NCBI GenBank assembly: GCA_032164245.1
Contig: JAVMKO010000003.1
Coordinates: 68,890,390-68,954,389, forward strand
DNA length: 64,000 nucleotides
Source of the DNA: Sternotherus odoratus
Taxonomy: Eukaryota; Chordata; Testudines; Kinosternidae
Reading direction: 5' to 3'
The position numbers and the translations under genes were made by a program. Each line of letters opens with the position of its first letter. Position 1 is the stretch's first letter. Under the pieces are notes generated by a model. That model was not told the origin of the DNA and made no database searches. It was given only the letters and a program-made list of their open reading frames with translations. Positions 1 to 12,120 of the stretch are shown piece after piece.

Positions 1-73
1 TAGGAACCTATATAAGAAAAAGCCCCAAATATCGGGACTGTCCCTATAAAATCAGAACATCTGGTCACGCGAC
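1..73. mobile_element. Right end of a non-autonomous hAT-type transposon, cut by the window edge
   Basis: The stretch with a tandem pair like ATCGGGACTGTCCCTATAAA followed by CTGGTCACGC matches the right end of the complete element at 51286-51813, which ends in ATCGGGACTGTCCCGATAAA and TCTGGTCACCCTA. The left part lies outside the window, so the target duplication cannot be tested. The last bases have drifted (CACGCGA for CACCCTA). Confidence 0.75.
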
Positions 74-1247
74 CCACAGCTTCCGATTGACCGGATGGGC
101 ACTCGGGGCAGGAGCAGCATGTGGATGCACAGACCCTCCCCACCCCGGGGCTGCAGGGAGGGGCTGGCAGACACATGGGGCGAGCAGGCAGAAGTCGCTC
201 CACTCTGTTGTGCTGCTGGTGGTGAGACCCAGCCTCAAAATTGCTGGAGCCCCGTGGGCCCCACGGGAGAGGTTCTCAGACCACAGATGGCTGGTGGGTG
301 GGAGTTTGAAATCCCTGCTTTACATCCTTCCAAAAAGAGCATTAGTTATGTGATCCTAACCAAATTAAAGCTAAAGAGAACAACTGCATTGCCATGCAGT
401 AACTCACGTGATTTTGTTATGGCAAACACCCCCCCCTCCCCCGCTCATGTCGTTCTTGGCATCAATGATCTCATTTTTTTGTTTGTTTAATTTGGTCGCA
501 GGGCGTGATCCAATCAAGACAGAGGTTGGGGCTTTTTCTCTAGTGTATTCCGGAACAGCCTGAGCATATCAACTGCAGCTTGTCACAAACCTCCCCTGAC
601 ATTTTAGCCATTCATATGAAACGTCTGTTTAATATGTCTCACTAGAATTCTATCAGACATGCTGTTTTCTGTGAGATAACACACTTATCCTGAAATATAC
701 CAGATTATAAATATCTCCTGGAAGCTTCTTAGATGATAATGGAACAATAATGGCTTGGTCTCAGCAGTCCCCACTGTTTATAAAGCTGGCCTTCCTTTTC
801 TCTACTTTCAACACTCCAAGTTTCTTTGAAAGGAAATGTTTTTTTTAATCATAGAATCACTGATGACACAAGGGGAAAGAACAAGGTACTGAGTGAATCA
901 TCTAAACCAGCCTCTATCATTAACTCAGAAGGACCCTATAATACTATATCCATACACCTGTATGTAACTTTTCCTGAAAACTGCCTAGTGAGTGTGCCAT
1001 AACTCCTTCGTTAGTCAAGAAGTTTCACTGACAAAAAGGTTTTCCTAATAGCAGCGTGAAATGTACTTATTGCCCATATTTAGTTTGTAGTATTACCCCT
1101 TGTGGAATCTATTATGAAGCATTATTTTCTCTCTTTTATTAGTTTCCTGACCTTTGCATTGTCATTAGAACTGGTTTCATAAGGAAAAAAAATATCAGAA
1201 ATATATTAAAAAATAAAGAACCTGAATGTGTTTCACTGCTGTTCTTA
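74..1247. other. No gene; GC-rich patch then AT-rich unique DNA
   Basis: About 74-330 is GC-rich and codes overlapping short open frames without recognisable domains; it contains a short palindrome around 251-265 (CCCGTGGG type). From about 340 onward the sequence is AT-rich, with poly-C and poly-T runs near 429-480 and 838-846. I see no gene, RNA or complete repeat here. Confidence 0.5.
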
Positions 1248-1326
1248 GGAACATAGGAATAGCCAGGCTGGATCAGACTGAAGGTCCATTTAGTTCACTG
1301 TCCTGGCTGACAATGGCCAGAGGAAG
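1248..1326. repeat. Fragment of a widespread amniote interspersed repeat
   Basis: The stretch reading AGGAACATAGGAATAGCCAGG, then a GGATCAGACTGAAGGTCCAT core and a CAATGGCCAGAGG end, resembles the common reptile/bird repeat with the phrase ACTGGGTCAGACCAATGGTCC. The family name is not certain to me. Confidence 0.5.
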
Positions 1327-2540
1327 GTGTAAGAACCTTGCAGTAAGTAGATGTGGGATAATCTACCGTGCACATTAGTCTTTAATTGTTAAAAAGTTTA
1401 GCTTAAGCCCCGAAGTACAAGGTTTAATAACTCTTCCAAAACTTATAGTTAATTATGATAACTGGATATTCTTGATATCCAATCCCCTTGTTCTTGTGCT
1501 ATAAGACAGGGAGAACAGGTTTTCATTAAAATAGTCACAAAGTTTCATCAAGTTGTTGTGGAGGATGTCATTTATCATTTACTGTTTATTTATCATACAT
1601 CATTGTTCTGTAAAGTTTCAGTCATTCCTTTGGGATCAGAAAATATATCATGTGACCAATAACATACCATGAATAACATAACATTCAGCCATACTAATGG
1701 CAATTACCTATTGCACTAATGATGATGAATCTATTTGCAGAAATTAGAAATAATTCATAAATGACTTGAATACTTTTGTTAAACAACTTTAGTTTGACTT
1801 GTGTGTTCGATTTTCACATATATTTTATCTCCTAATATAAAATACACACACACACACATAACTGAAGTGTTTATAGTATCTACAACATTGCATGGTTCAT
1901 CTAGTTAATAGAAACATATATGCCAGTTCCAATATAACAATTTAAGGCAATGCTATTTTATAAACATCACCTCCTATAATAATTCTCCTTTACTCTTCAT
2001 GAGAAATGTAGCACACATTTTAGTCTGAGAAATCAATTTAAGGAGTGTTCATGGAGTCAAGAAAAAGAAAAGTAATACCTTTCAACATCTTTTGTCACCC
2101 ATCAGCAATAACTAGAGCTGGCGGGTCAGAATAGCTGATCTTTCCTCTTACTTCTTCTGTCCCGCTTGGCTAGTTCACATAAAAATTTGCTTCTGGAGGT
2201 AGATGTCAGCTAAAATACGTTGGACTAGAGCTGTTGTTCTCTTTTATGGTATTAAACTGTACACTATTTGAGGCACTGAGAACAAACTGTGTTTATAAAA
2301 TGTCACAAATATACGCTACTGTATCAGTGATATTTGTTAATGGCATAAAAAATAAGAGCAAAGGTACCTAGACATTTTCCAACCATGTGAACTGTTATTG
2401 GATAACACTTTATTCATATTCAACGTGCATGGATCTGCATTTTGGATGCCTGGGAACATGTCTTAAAAGCTCTAATCTTGCGCTCCAGTTCATGAGCCCA
2501 TTCCTACTCAACAAACACTTTAGCAAATGCCTTACCAGAA
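1327..2540. other. No gene; unique AT-rich DNA with a short (AC)n
   Basis: Nothing recognisable apart from a short AC microsatellite at 1844-1858. Reading frames are short and have no domain. Confidence 0.5.
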
Positions 2541-2697
2541 GCATGTGCTCAAGTCCCATTGACGTTAATGGGACTTAAATCCATCCTTGTTCTGCAAAGC
2601 ATTTAAGCACATGTCTAACTTTAATCACATGCTGAAGCACTTTGCTGGATAAAGATGGACTTAAGCATGTGCTTACATGCTTTGTTGAACCAGGGCT
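2541..2697. repeat. Interspersed repeat with internal inverted TTAAGCACATG modules
   Basis: The region repeats modules such as AAGTCCCATTGACGTTAATG, TTAAGCACATG, TTAATCACATGC and CTTAAGCATGTGCTTA in both orientations and ends in AACCAGGGC. This is a familiar low-copy-diverged repeat of sauropsid genomes; the superfamily is not clear from this copy. Confidence 0.5.
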
Positions 2698-2705
2698 CTG
2701 TAATC

Positions 2706-3335
2706 CAGGGGTGAAAGTAAAATTTTTGACTTACCGGTATACCCCCGGAAGGGGCGGGGCCTCAGATAGAAGGGCCAGGGCTAGGGAAATCAGCATCCCT
2801 CCTATGTTAGCTGTTCCTTTTGCCCCCTCCCCCGTCAGCAGCTGGGGGGGGGGGGCAAAAGGGACAGTGACCTTAAAGTGCTGCCACGGCAGAGCTTTAA
2901 CTTCCCTGCCCTTTCTGCACCGCTGCCCCTGATAGCGGGGGCAAAGGAGCAGCTACCCAGCCCCGGCAGCAGCGGGGTGGGGGGTGCCATGCAGAAGGGG
3001 CAGGGAGGTTAAAGTGCTGCCGCGGCAGCACTTTAAGCAGGGTCCTTTTGCCGCTTTAAAAGACCCGGCTTAAAGCGCTGCGGGAGCAACACTTTAGCGT
3101 CCCTACCCCTTTTGCGCTCCCCGTTGGCAGCCCTGCCAGTAGTGACCTGGCAGGGCCACAGATGGGGGAGGAGGCGCAAAAAAGAGCAGCAACATTAAAG
3201 TGCTGCTGTGACAGCGCTTTAAGCTGGGTCCTTTAAAGCACTGCCACAGCGGCGCTTCAAAGTGAGGCGGTAGGGGCAGGACAGGCTTTTTACCGGTACG
3301 GGGTACCAGCACGTACCACCTTACTTTCACCTTTG
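2706..3335. mobile_element. hAT-like non-autonomous element with GC-rich palindromic interior
   Basis: The left end CAGGGGTGAAAGTAA is matched in reverse complement by the right end TTACTTTCACCTTTG (CAAAGGTGAAAGTAA). Just inside both ends lies an ACCGGTA motif (TTACCGGTAT on the left, TTACCGGTACGG on the right). The interior is strongly GC-rich and holds five palindromic modules of about 28-32 bp at 2873-2900, 3009-3036, 3070-3097, 3195-3222 and 3231-3262. The flanking 8-mers do not match, so the target duplication has decayed or the ends are a base or two off. It has no transposase frame. hAT is inferred from end type, not proven. Confidence 0.7.
3009..3036. repeat. Perfect 28-bp palindrome inside the hAT-like element
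   Basis: The two 14-base halves, TTAAAGTGCTGCCG and its exact reverse complement, meet at a CCGCGG centre. Four imperfect relatives of the same module lie in the same element. Confidence 0.9.
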
Positions 3336-4229
3336 GGTTCATCTATCATGTATCAGGATTTATTTTTATAATCTCAAATGTCTCAATTAGTTCTATGCCT
3401 TTATTTTCCATTGGTTTGGGAACATCTTGTATAACAGCCCAATATTGGGAAAATGGATCATTATCTAAGGATTACTGGGTTTTTGAATTTCTTTGCATTT
3501 GTTATTCTGTCATAAAGGAATTATGGGAATATTATTTACAGATATGGAAAAAAAACAAATTATGTATTGATAATATTTGATCTGTTCTAAACTTCCACTT
3601 GTCATAATTTTACCATCCATGCCATCATAAGAATGTATGTGCATAGTAATCAGAGCTTTTATTTCATCATGAACTTTGTAACACAGCCGTGGACTAACTT
3701 CAGGCATAGACAGGAACTGCACAAATGACATATCTCTAAATATAATTTAAATCTAAGAAAGAAAAAGACCTGCCAAAGGAAATAGGAGTGATTCTTTTTC
3801 AAATTTCTCCAAAAAAGAACTGTGTTCCCTGCATGCATTAGTGAATTTAGCAACAAAAGGAAAAATAATCAGTTTATACTCACTCAACCATAAAGCATTT
3901 TATTATCAGGAGAAATCACAAAGTCAGATATATTTGGCAATTAATATACACAGCCATTAATCCAACATTAATTTAATCTTTTATCTCAATACTGCTATGA
4001 AAAGGTAATTTAGAAAGGTCTGGACAATATATTACCTTCATAACAAGAACCTGAAAAATACCATTAACATATAGGTTAAAAAGATCTTTGTTTATTTTTT
4101 GTAAAATCTACTATTCCTCTATGACAGCACTGAATTTCTTCTTGACTGAGTTTCCCTCAGTCTTGGCCAGTTGTACTAAACTCACTGGGAATTACCAAGC
4201 AGTATGACGTACTTGGTTGGACAATGTAA
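3336..4229. other. No gene; unique AT-rich DNA
   Basis: I see no repeat, RNA or coding signal in this stretch; open frames are short and composition is uniform. Confidence 0.5.
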
Positions 4230-5133
4230 TCTATATATATAAAAGTCAAATGGTGTATGCGTGCATGTATGTATGTTCCCTTACTCCTTCCACACCGTTT
4301 GAGCTAGAGACTTGAAATTTGGTATAGTTATAGGCTTTAGGATCCTAATCAGGGTAAGAATAGAAAAATTTTCAAATCTCACCTCTTACGTCCCCTAGGG
4401 GTGAAATTCTTTAAAGCCCATTAACATCAGCTGGGCAGCTGCTGTTCTCTGTTACATAGTTATGATGTAATAATACCCCCCTCCAACGGACCCCGCACTC
4501 GCTCAGCTCTCTCCCCCTCCCCCTCCAACGGCCCCCCCACTCGCTCAGCTCTCTTCCCCTCCCCCCTTCCAACGGACCCCGCACTCGCTCAGATCTCTCC
4601 CCCTCCCCTCCTCCAATGGACCCCGCACTCTCTCAGCTCTCTCCCCCCTCCCCCCTCCAACGGCCCCTGCACTCGCTCAGCTCTCTCCCCTCTCCCCCCA
4701 CTCCAATGGCCCCCCCACTCGCTCAGCTCTCTCCCCCTCCCCCCACTCCAACAGCCCCCCCACTCACTCATCTCTCTCCCCCTTCCCCACTCCAATGGAC
4801 CCCGCACTCGCTCAGCTCTCTGCCCCCTCCCCCTCCAATGGCCCCCACACTCGCTCAGCTCTCTCCCCCCTCCCCGCCACTCCAACGGCCCCCGCACTCG
4901 CTCAGCTCTCTCCCCCTTCCCCCCACTCCAATGGCCCCCCCACTCACTCAGCTCTCTCCCCCCTTCAGGTAAGAATCAAAAATTTTTAAAATCTCACCCC
5001 CCTTCCCCCCTCCAACGGCCCCCGCACTCACTCAGCTCTCTCCCCCCTCCCCCCCAATGGACCCCGCACTCGCTCAGCTCTTTCCCCCCTCCCCCCTCCA
5101 ATGGACCCGAGCAACGCCGGGTATTTCTGCTAG
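4230..5133 (+). mobile_element. Non-autonomous Helitron filled by a minisatellite
   Basis: The element begins TCTATATATATAAAAG and ends CTAG, and sits between an A (4229) and a T (5134), as Helitrons do, with no target duplication. Close to the 3' end there is a hairpin, ACCCG (5105-5109) and CGGGT (5118-5122), with an 11-base gap to the CTAG terminus. About 4240-4460 is ordinary sequence; 4480-5100 is a C/T-rich tandem array. No Rep/helicase frame is present, so it would need an autonomous relative. The 5' end resembles that of the second Helitron at 21531-21815 (TCCTATATAATAAAAGG), which suggests one family. Confidence 0.87.
4475..5100. repeat. C/T-rich minisatellite, about 44-bp unit, 13 recognisable units
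   Basis: Units carry the core CCTCCAACGGCCCC then GCACTCGCTCAG then CTCTCTCCCCC, with variants ACGGACCCC and CACTCACTCAG. Counting the CACTCGCTCAG-type core gives 13 units. The array is interrupted at about 4966-5000 by a short A/T-rich block that copies the sequence just before the array (near 4350-4385). The long open frames on both strands here come from the repeat itself. Confidence 0.9.
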
Positions 5134-7940
5134 TTATACATAAATAAAGACATGGACCTTGAGGTCTTGAGTTCTGAGAAGTCATGGAATCTTGAGGTCT
5201 GAGAGATTTGAAGAGAAAGTCTTTTTCAGTTAAGATACCTGCCATACTTTCTTTTCCAATGCAAACTACTTCTGCGCTGTCTGATAAGGATGAAATTCAC
5301 CACAAAACTAGAGAGAGTTCCTTGATACTCAGATTATGAAAAATATGAACTGTTATGTCTACTTGTGTATTGTTAGACCCTAGAGGAATTCCCCGTAACA
5401 CCCTCAAACTCTGCCTCACCTCTATATATGCCCTGTAATGCCTAATAAAATATTGTCTAGAAATATCTAATTCTACCTGGTATCCATTTTAAAGCAGCTA
5501 AAATTATTCCCTGACCTGAAGAACAGAATTAAGAAACATACAAAAATCTCAACCAGTTTAACACAAAAAACCCATAGCAAGTCTCCCCATATTTCAAACT
5601 GAAATTTCCCCCCCAAACATTGGCAGTCATCTTGTGGTCTCACTGGGAAGTTTTGGCTGCTGGAGAGGAGTGATTAGGGGAAATTTTAATAGCAGATGTT
5701 GATCGGGGTTAAAGGAGTTTGGGGACCTAGGGTGTGGGCTGAGCAATCCCTAGGCAGGAACCCTAGAGACAACCAAGCCTGGGAAGAATATTTGAGCTAA
5801 ACTTCATTAGTTAAGAAAGCCAAACTCCAGGCAGGGACTGAGTTTTTGATTCTGGACTATATATGTAGACTTTGTTTGAGATCAGGTGGGAAAGCTACCT
5901 AATCTGTTCACAGCTACAGCCAGTATATATTCCTCCTAGAATAAAGCTAAAACTTACTAAAGCTAAACACACTATTGGGTAACCACTCACATGTTGATAT
6001 TCAGACAGTGAACCAAAGGTTTTCTGGATGTATTCATCCTGGATAGATGCCAGTTATACAGATAATGCAGTTACAGTACTTGTTAAGCTGAAGTAGGGAA
6101 CGGGCTGTGTTTTTGGTGATAAACATCCACATTTGATCCCAGTGGATGGCATTTTACATCTTTGTGTCTGTGGCTACAGTTCTTTCCAAATGCAGTATAA
6201 ACATTTCAGGAATGATACCGTTCGGAAGGATATTTTTCACTCTGCTTGCATAGTGAGAAATAAGGGAGATTTATATCTAACATATTTTAAAAGTGGTCAA
6301 AGTAGGTTGTGTCCATATTGGTGAATGGCACTAAAAATTCATGTAAGTATTGGGAAGAAAGCACACTGTGGCACAGCTATACAGAGTTCAGTTGCTCTTT
6401 CTCTCCCCTGCTCACTCTGACCATGTGAGGGTTTTGGAACCATAATTTAAAAAATGGCCATAAGAACTTGCATCCACCTGAGTATGGTCATAAACCATGT
6501 TCAGAAATGGTGCAACAACCTGTTAAGGAGATTTATTATGTTTTCTTTGCTGTCCATTCAGGACACTGAAACTGTGCAAAAAACACATTCTCTAAACATT
6601 GTTCAGAAGTGATTGTCAGTCACAATTGTGCCCAAACCATCCTTTCCAATCTCACAACTAGCAGAGTTCTGGAAACAGCTTTCATGTCTGTCTTTTTTCT
6701 CTCTCGCTCATCTCTGGGGGTTATACGGACTCCAAATTCTAGTTTGCCATAAGATGGAAAAAAAGGTGAAGATCAGGGTAAAAAACGAAAACACTGTAAT
6801 TCTATGCAGAAAGACTGTGCTACTAATGATAGCAGACAACAAAACTTGAATGGCAGAACTTGAACGTCATTAGCGCTGCCTCAAGGGGAATTCATTTTGT
6901 CTCTGTTCCAGATGTGTGTAATGCACCCGCCTCATGATTTTCTAATTTGGATTTGTCATTTCCCCTCTCTTGTACTGCATTGTACAGCACGTATATAGCA
7001 AACACATTAGGAGGTTTAGGCCACGTAACTAGTTGTATAATTTGTATCATAGCTTTAAACTATAGCAGCCACAAAAGAAAATAGATTCTCATTTCCAGAC
7101 CAAGGACTGTAGGATTTTCAATATGAACTAATTTTGGAGTAACAATACCCATGTTGTGGGTACAGTGGGCCTGTTAGGACATTAATATGCCAGTTGCAGA
7201 CTCTCACATCTGGTACTGCTGTTTTCTTGTGCCCAGGGTAATTTAGAGGTCACATACATTGGTGGCCTAACTGTCCAGTCATTTACATGATTCAGCTGCT
7301 AAAAGTGTAACATATGTACGGATGTGCCTTTATCCTTCCACCTCTTCCAGAAGCAGTAACTTGCACAAATTAGTAGGTAACACGCTCTGTGTGTGCAGGC
7401 ACCATGTGTGTGTGTGAACTACAGACAGGAGGAAAAAACAATGCTGTGCTCACCGAGAAAGTGGGCATCCCGCCATGCTGCATAGCTATGTGACAAACTC
7501 CCCCCAGGTATATGCACGTACCATTGGTGGAAAATGGTGTGGAAAATGAAGTGGCCAGTTTTAAAATCTCCATGACAGTGCTGAGAAACTGGGAAACGTA
7601 CAATAGAAGCTAGGTAGAGCTGTTACATAAGCCGTATGACCTACTGAAGCTCTTTTTTTTAATATTATACCATGCACCATATAATAAAAAGCTTCCCAGT
7701 CTGTGCAAGTGTAACATGTACTAAGAGATCGAGTCATTGTCCTTCTCAGGAAGTTGGTGGTTGAGGATGATGAGCTTGCTATAGCTGCTAGCAAGGGAGC
7801 CAAGTTCTTTAGCTCAAACAGTAGTAACTCATGCTTTTAGTGCTGTATGTCACAAGTTCAAACCTTACTGCCAACCCCAGGGATATATAGGGACATTGCC
7901 TAGTTACTTGCACAGATAACCCAGCCTTCACCCAGTACTA
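5134..7940. other. No gene; mostly unique DNA
   Basis: I see no gene or complete repeat in this 2.8-kb stretch. The piece around 5370-5460, with CTATATATGCC then AATAAA, could be part of an old LTR, but neither boundaries nor target duplications are visible. The remaining open frames are short and unrelated to known domains. Confidence 0.45.
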
Positions 7941-9010
7941 CACAGAATCATAGAACCATACAGCTAGAGTGGACTGAAAGGGTCATTCTAGTCTAACCCA
8001 CTGCCAAGATGCAGGATTTGTTGTGTCTAAACCATCCAAGACAGATGGATATCCAGCGTCCTTTTGAAAACCTCCAGCGAAGAAGCTTCCACAGCTTCCT
8101 GAGGCAGTCTGTTCCACTGTCCTACTGTTCTTACAGTTAGGAAGTGTTTCCTGAGATTTAATCTAAATCTGCTGTGCTGTAGTTTGTACCCATTGCCTCT
8201 TGTCCTTCCATCTGTGGCAAGAGAATAACTTTTCTCCATCTCTTTTTATGGCAGCCTTTCGAATATTTGAAGGCCACTAGCACATCCCCACTTATTCTCC
8301 TCTTTTCCAAACTAAATACCCAGTTCCTTCAGCCTTCGCTCATATGGCTTGCATTCCAACCCTTTGATCAATTTTGTCGCTTGCCTCTGGATCCTTTCCA
8401 GTTTCTCTGCATCCTTTCTAGACTATGGTGACCAAAATTGGACCCAGTACTCCAGCTGTGGCCTAACCAGCTTTGAGTAGAACAGTACTATCACTTCCCA
8501 TGACTTGCATGCTATGCCTCTGTTACTGCAACCTAAAATTGCATTAAATTTTTTTCAACAGCATTGCATTGCTGACTCATTTTGAGGTTGTGTTCCACCA
8601 CAACGCCCAGATCTTTCTCAACAATACTGCTGCCAAGCCAGTTTCTCTCCATTCTGTATTTGGTTTTTCTTTCCCAAGTGTAGCACCTTACATTTGTCTT
8701 TGCTGAATTTCATTTTGTTGCCTATAGCTCAGTTCTCCAATTTATCAATATCCCTCTGAATTTTAGCTCTATTCTTTGAAGTGTTTGCAAATAACCCCCC
8801 CTTTGTGTTATCTGCAGATTTAATCAGTAGGCTCTTTCCTCCTACATCCAGGTCATTAATAAAGATGTTAAACAACGCCAGACTCAAAATAGATCCCTGT
8901 GAAACCCCACTTGAGAACTCCCGCCATTCTGACATCATTCCATTAATAGTTACTCTTTGTTTGCAGTTGTTTAACCAATTATGTATCCACTTAATGGTAG
9001 TTCTGCCACA
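7941..9010 (-). mobile_element. CR1 LINE, 5'-truncated, minus strand
   Basis: Read on the minus strand the element runs from the RT region (about 9010) to the CR1 3' terminus at 7941, where the diagnostic ending of short repeats (TTCTATGATTCTGTG type) is kept. The stretch encodes the end of the RT domain and the basic C-terminal region, with several stops and frameshifts. It is a dead copy, truncated at the 5' side as is normal for CR1. Confidence 0.92.
8027..8938 (-). pseudogene. CR1 ORF2 remnant (end of reverse transcriptase and C-terminus)
   Basis: Two separated frames remain. The first (8729-8938) covers the RT segment around the active site, with GVSQGSILSLALFNIFIND and then SADN where active CR1 proteins have FADD, so a catalytic aspartate is lost. 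The second (8027-8239) gives the C-terminal block with RLNLRKHFLTVRTVGQWNRL and the ending EVFKRTLDIHL. In functional CR1 this protein nicks target DNA and copies the element RNA; this copy cannot. Confidence 0.88.
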
Positions 9011-12000
9011 TCACTGTGCTGCTTGGGTTGGAACTGAGATGGCAAAGCAGTGAGTTTCGCAGTTGCCACTACTTAGCATGTATCTCCACAGAAGACACTC
9101 TGGCACTTGGATTCTCCATTCCAGTCTCTGGATCCAGCACTCATCATAGCAGCTGATGACCCTTTCATTGCAGGACAATATTTATAGCACACTCTGCCTA
9201 GTAATGAGACCTAAAGTTTCATTCTTTATGGGAGTTGTGGGTCTTAATCCTAGGCAACTGCAGTGACAATGTATCCTTTAGAACCTTATTCTCAAAGGAG
9301 CTCATTACCTCACAGTATTCAGATTGATGATTACAAAGTAAGTGCAGTAGAGGGTTATAAACTACCATGCCATTGTCTGAGGCTATAGTCATGGCAAATG
9401 TTCATCTTAAAAGGGTTTTAAGTTAACTAGGAAGCACTGAAGGTGTATGTCTGTTGGGATTGCGTAGATGAAGGAGTAATACGAATGCTGCACTCTAAAA
9501 TTAACAGATGATTTTTACTTTTCTCTCAAGCAGTTCTTGTTCCATGGATGAATATAGGGCATCGAGGCATGGAAGGAAGACTGTGACAGTTACACTGGCC
9601 TACAGATGGCCCTTCACTGTACAAGGGTGACATGATGGAGTTCCTTTAATACAAAGAAAAGATGCTTCTGACTTCAGCTGTGGAGACTTGTGTCTTGACA
9701 ACTTGTTTCTTGTGATTATGATGGTTCTACCAGTTGTGCCTGATACACTGAACTGCCTTCAGCATTTGTAAGGTTCCCTGCATTTTTATGTTTAGTGTCT
9801 TCTAACAGAAAAAGTGTTTATATATGGAAATGATGATACCATCAGAACGTTTCTTGTCTCCCCAGCAACTTATGGGGAGGGACTTGGCTTAGAGGCACAT
9901 GACAACGGGAGTCACCATACACTTGATTTTGAAGATAAAAAGGAAGGATGGAACATTGATTGAAAAAAACCAATAAGCTAACTCCTTTAATTTTTCAAAA
10001 ATGAAAGATGTTCAGCAGTGTTGAGATTACATTACTATCTTCATCTATTTCCTATTACAGCCAACATTAAAAATTCTGCCAGGTGCTGTAGTGTGATGTG
10101 ATTTGGCTTGGCCTTGAAGACCTAATCTCAGTTGATGTCTTGAAGTTGAAGTCACTTCTTTAGTCACTCGGACTTAGCAGCAGGGAAATCTCTTTTGCTT
10201 AATTCACTGCATTGATGCAACCACATTATATGTAAGGGGGAGTTCTGTAGAGAATTTACATGCAGAACCCACTGACAAGAGACTGAAAAATCAATGATGA
10301 ACTATAAATCTACATGTTTAATAACACTCTGTAAAGAAGAAAATGCATGAAATATCTCCATTTCCACAATTTCATTTTAAGGAGTTATTTTTCAGGCACT
10401 CCAGATCCTTTATAGTATAATTTAATTTTCATGTGTTTGAAGCGTGAGTTTACATAAATTGCACGGAGCATTTTTTTTATGCCATCATTCTACTAAACCA
10501 GGAATATGACAAGGGGGCAGGGGAAAAGGACAGACAAAATAGATTGAGTACTGCCCAAGTCTCTTCCTTATCAATGTTTAACTTGTCTCAGTGCTCTGCT
10601 AGCCACCAGTCTTTACTTTCCAAGCACTATCTGATGAAATATTTCTCATCCTTCCTGTAGCAAGCTACAGAAAAAATATTTTTTGGCAAGACTGTTTTCT
10701 GCTATCCAATAGTTTAGCTGGCCTATGTACATTACACTGACAAACTTAAAGTGAGAACTTTATCTAAATGAAATTGTGAACTGTGACCCCCAAGTACGAA
10801 CCCATCAAAACTGAAATGACATGGACAGTTATTACGTTGGATGCAGTAAAAGAAAAAAAACAACAAATGAGAAATGGAAAAGGGCTCAGTTCAAGGAAGA
10901 AAAATCAGAAGCTTGAAGTTATCAATCTAAATGAGATTTTAAAAGTTACATCCATGGTAATATAGATCTTTCCATGACGCAAGGAGGTTAGTGATTTAGA
11001 ATTCAATTGTGTATGTACCTCAAGTCTTCACTCATTCTTTCTTTCTATGGCCTCTCCTCTCTAACAGTCATTGTGAATGTTGCACTTAGTTTGCAGGTGG
11101 GAGAGCAGGCAGCTTCTGCCAAAACTGCTACACATGACCTTGATCATCTGCCAGAGACAGGGCTAGGAAAAGGCAGCTATAAGTGTGTAACTTTCCCTGG
11201 AGGATGAGACTATCACCTTTGTGATGGTTCCCATCCCAGCTGGCATGAAAACGGAGGAGTTCAGAGTCAAATCAGGTTCAGTCGAATTGGAATCTATTGG
11301 TTTATTCATTGAACCAACAGAACAGCTCTAATATCACTATTTCCATTAAAAGTCAGTATTTGCCATGATAGCAAAAATCTCTAAAAAACAAATTTTTCTG
11401 TTCTCCACTATGAGATTGGAATTATCTTGAACTTTATGGCCCAGATTCAGTCTTTCTCTAGGCAGACAAAAACCGTTTATCAATGAGTCTTAAATCAATC
11501 ACTAACTATAGGGGTTGGAATGAGACCTTAATGAGAGGCAGATTACCCCACATCTGCCAACTGTAGGGTTTCTTGCACCTTCCTCTGAAGCACCTGGTAT
11601 TGGCTGCTGTCAGAGACAGGATGCTGGACCTCCAGGATGTTATAATATGTAAATTCCTATATTTATATCTGCTTATGCAGGGTTTAACTTTGCCCTATGA
11701 ATGTACATCAACATCCACTTGTGTTGTTGTGGGTTACTTCTGAAAGTGAGCTCTGCATTGAAAGTATTGCTTTCTTCATCAGATGTCACTGTTGCTCCAC
11801 AGAAATGAACAGAGATGTGCAGCTGTCTGTATGTAAACAATAATAATAACTCTGTATAACGTAAGTTTGGAAGATCAACTGCTTTCTGTTTCCATTACCT
11901 CTAAGTTTAAATGTTGAAAGAATGAAGAGGGAATGCTAAACTTCAAAAAATATTTTTGAAAGTGGACACCTAACTGGAGGAATAAGTTTACATGATCTCA

Positions 12001-12115
12001 TAAATTTTTGTGATCTGTTTATTTTATCAGTACTTTGGTAGTAGTGAGCTATTTTCAACATTTATCTGCATTCAATATCTATCTGGTTGTGTTGCTGTCC
12101 TTTTGATCCTTATTG
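9011..12115. other. No gene; unique DNA
   Basis: I recognise no repeat, RNA gene or coding exon in this 3.1-kb block. The open frames, including those near 10783-10965 and 11007-11207, are short and have no domain. Confidence 0.45.
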
Positions 12116-12120
12116 GTCAC

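Noticed and set aside
4589..4972. Overlapping frames of 102 and 118 codons with repeated protein phrases
   Set aside because: They are translations of the 44-bp minisatellite in the Helitron, open on both strands and in several phases.
5336..6000. LTR starting TGTTAGACCCTAGA with AATAAA near 5450
   Set aside because: No CA end, no target duplication and no family likeness could be established, so only a remark was kept.
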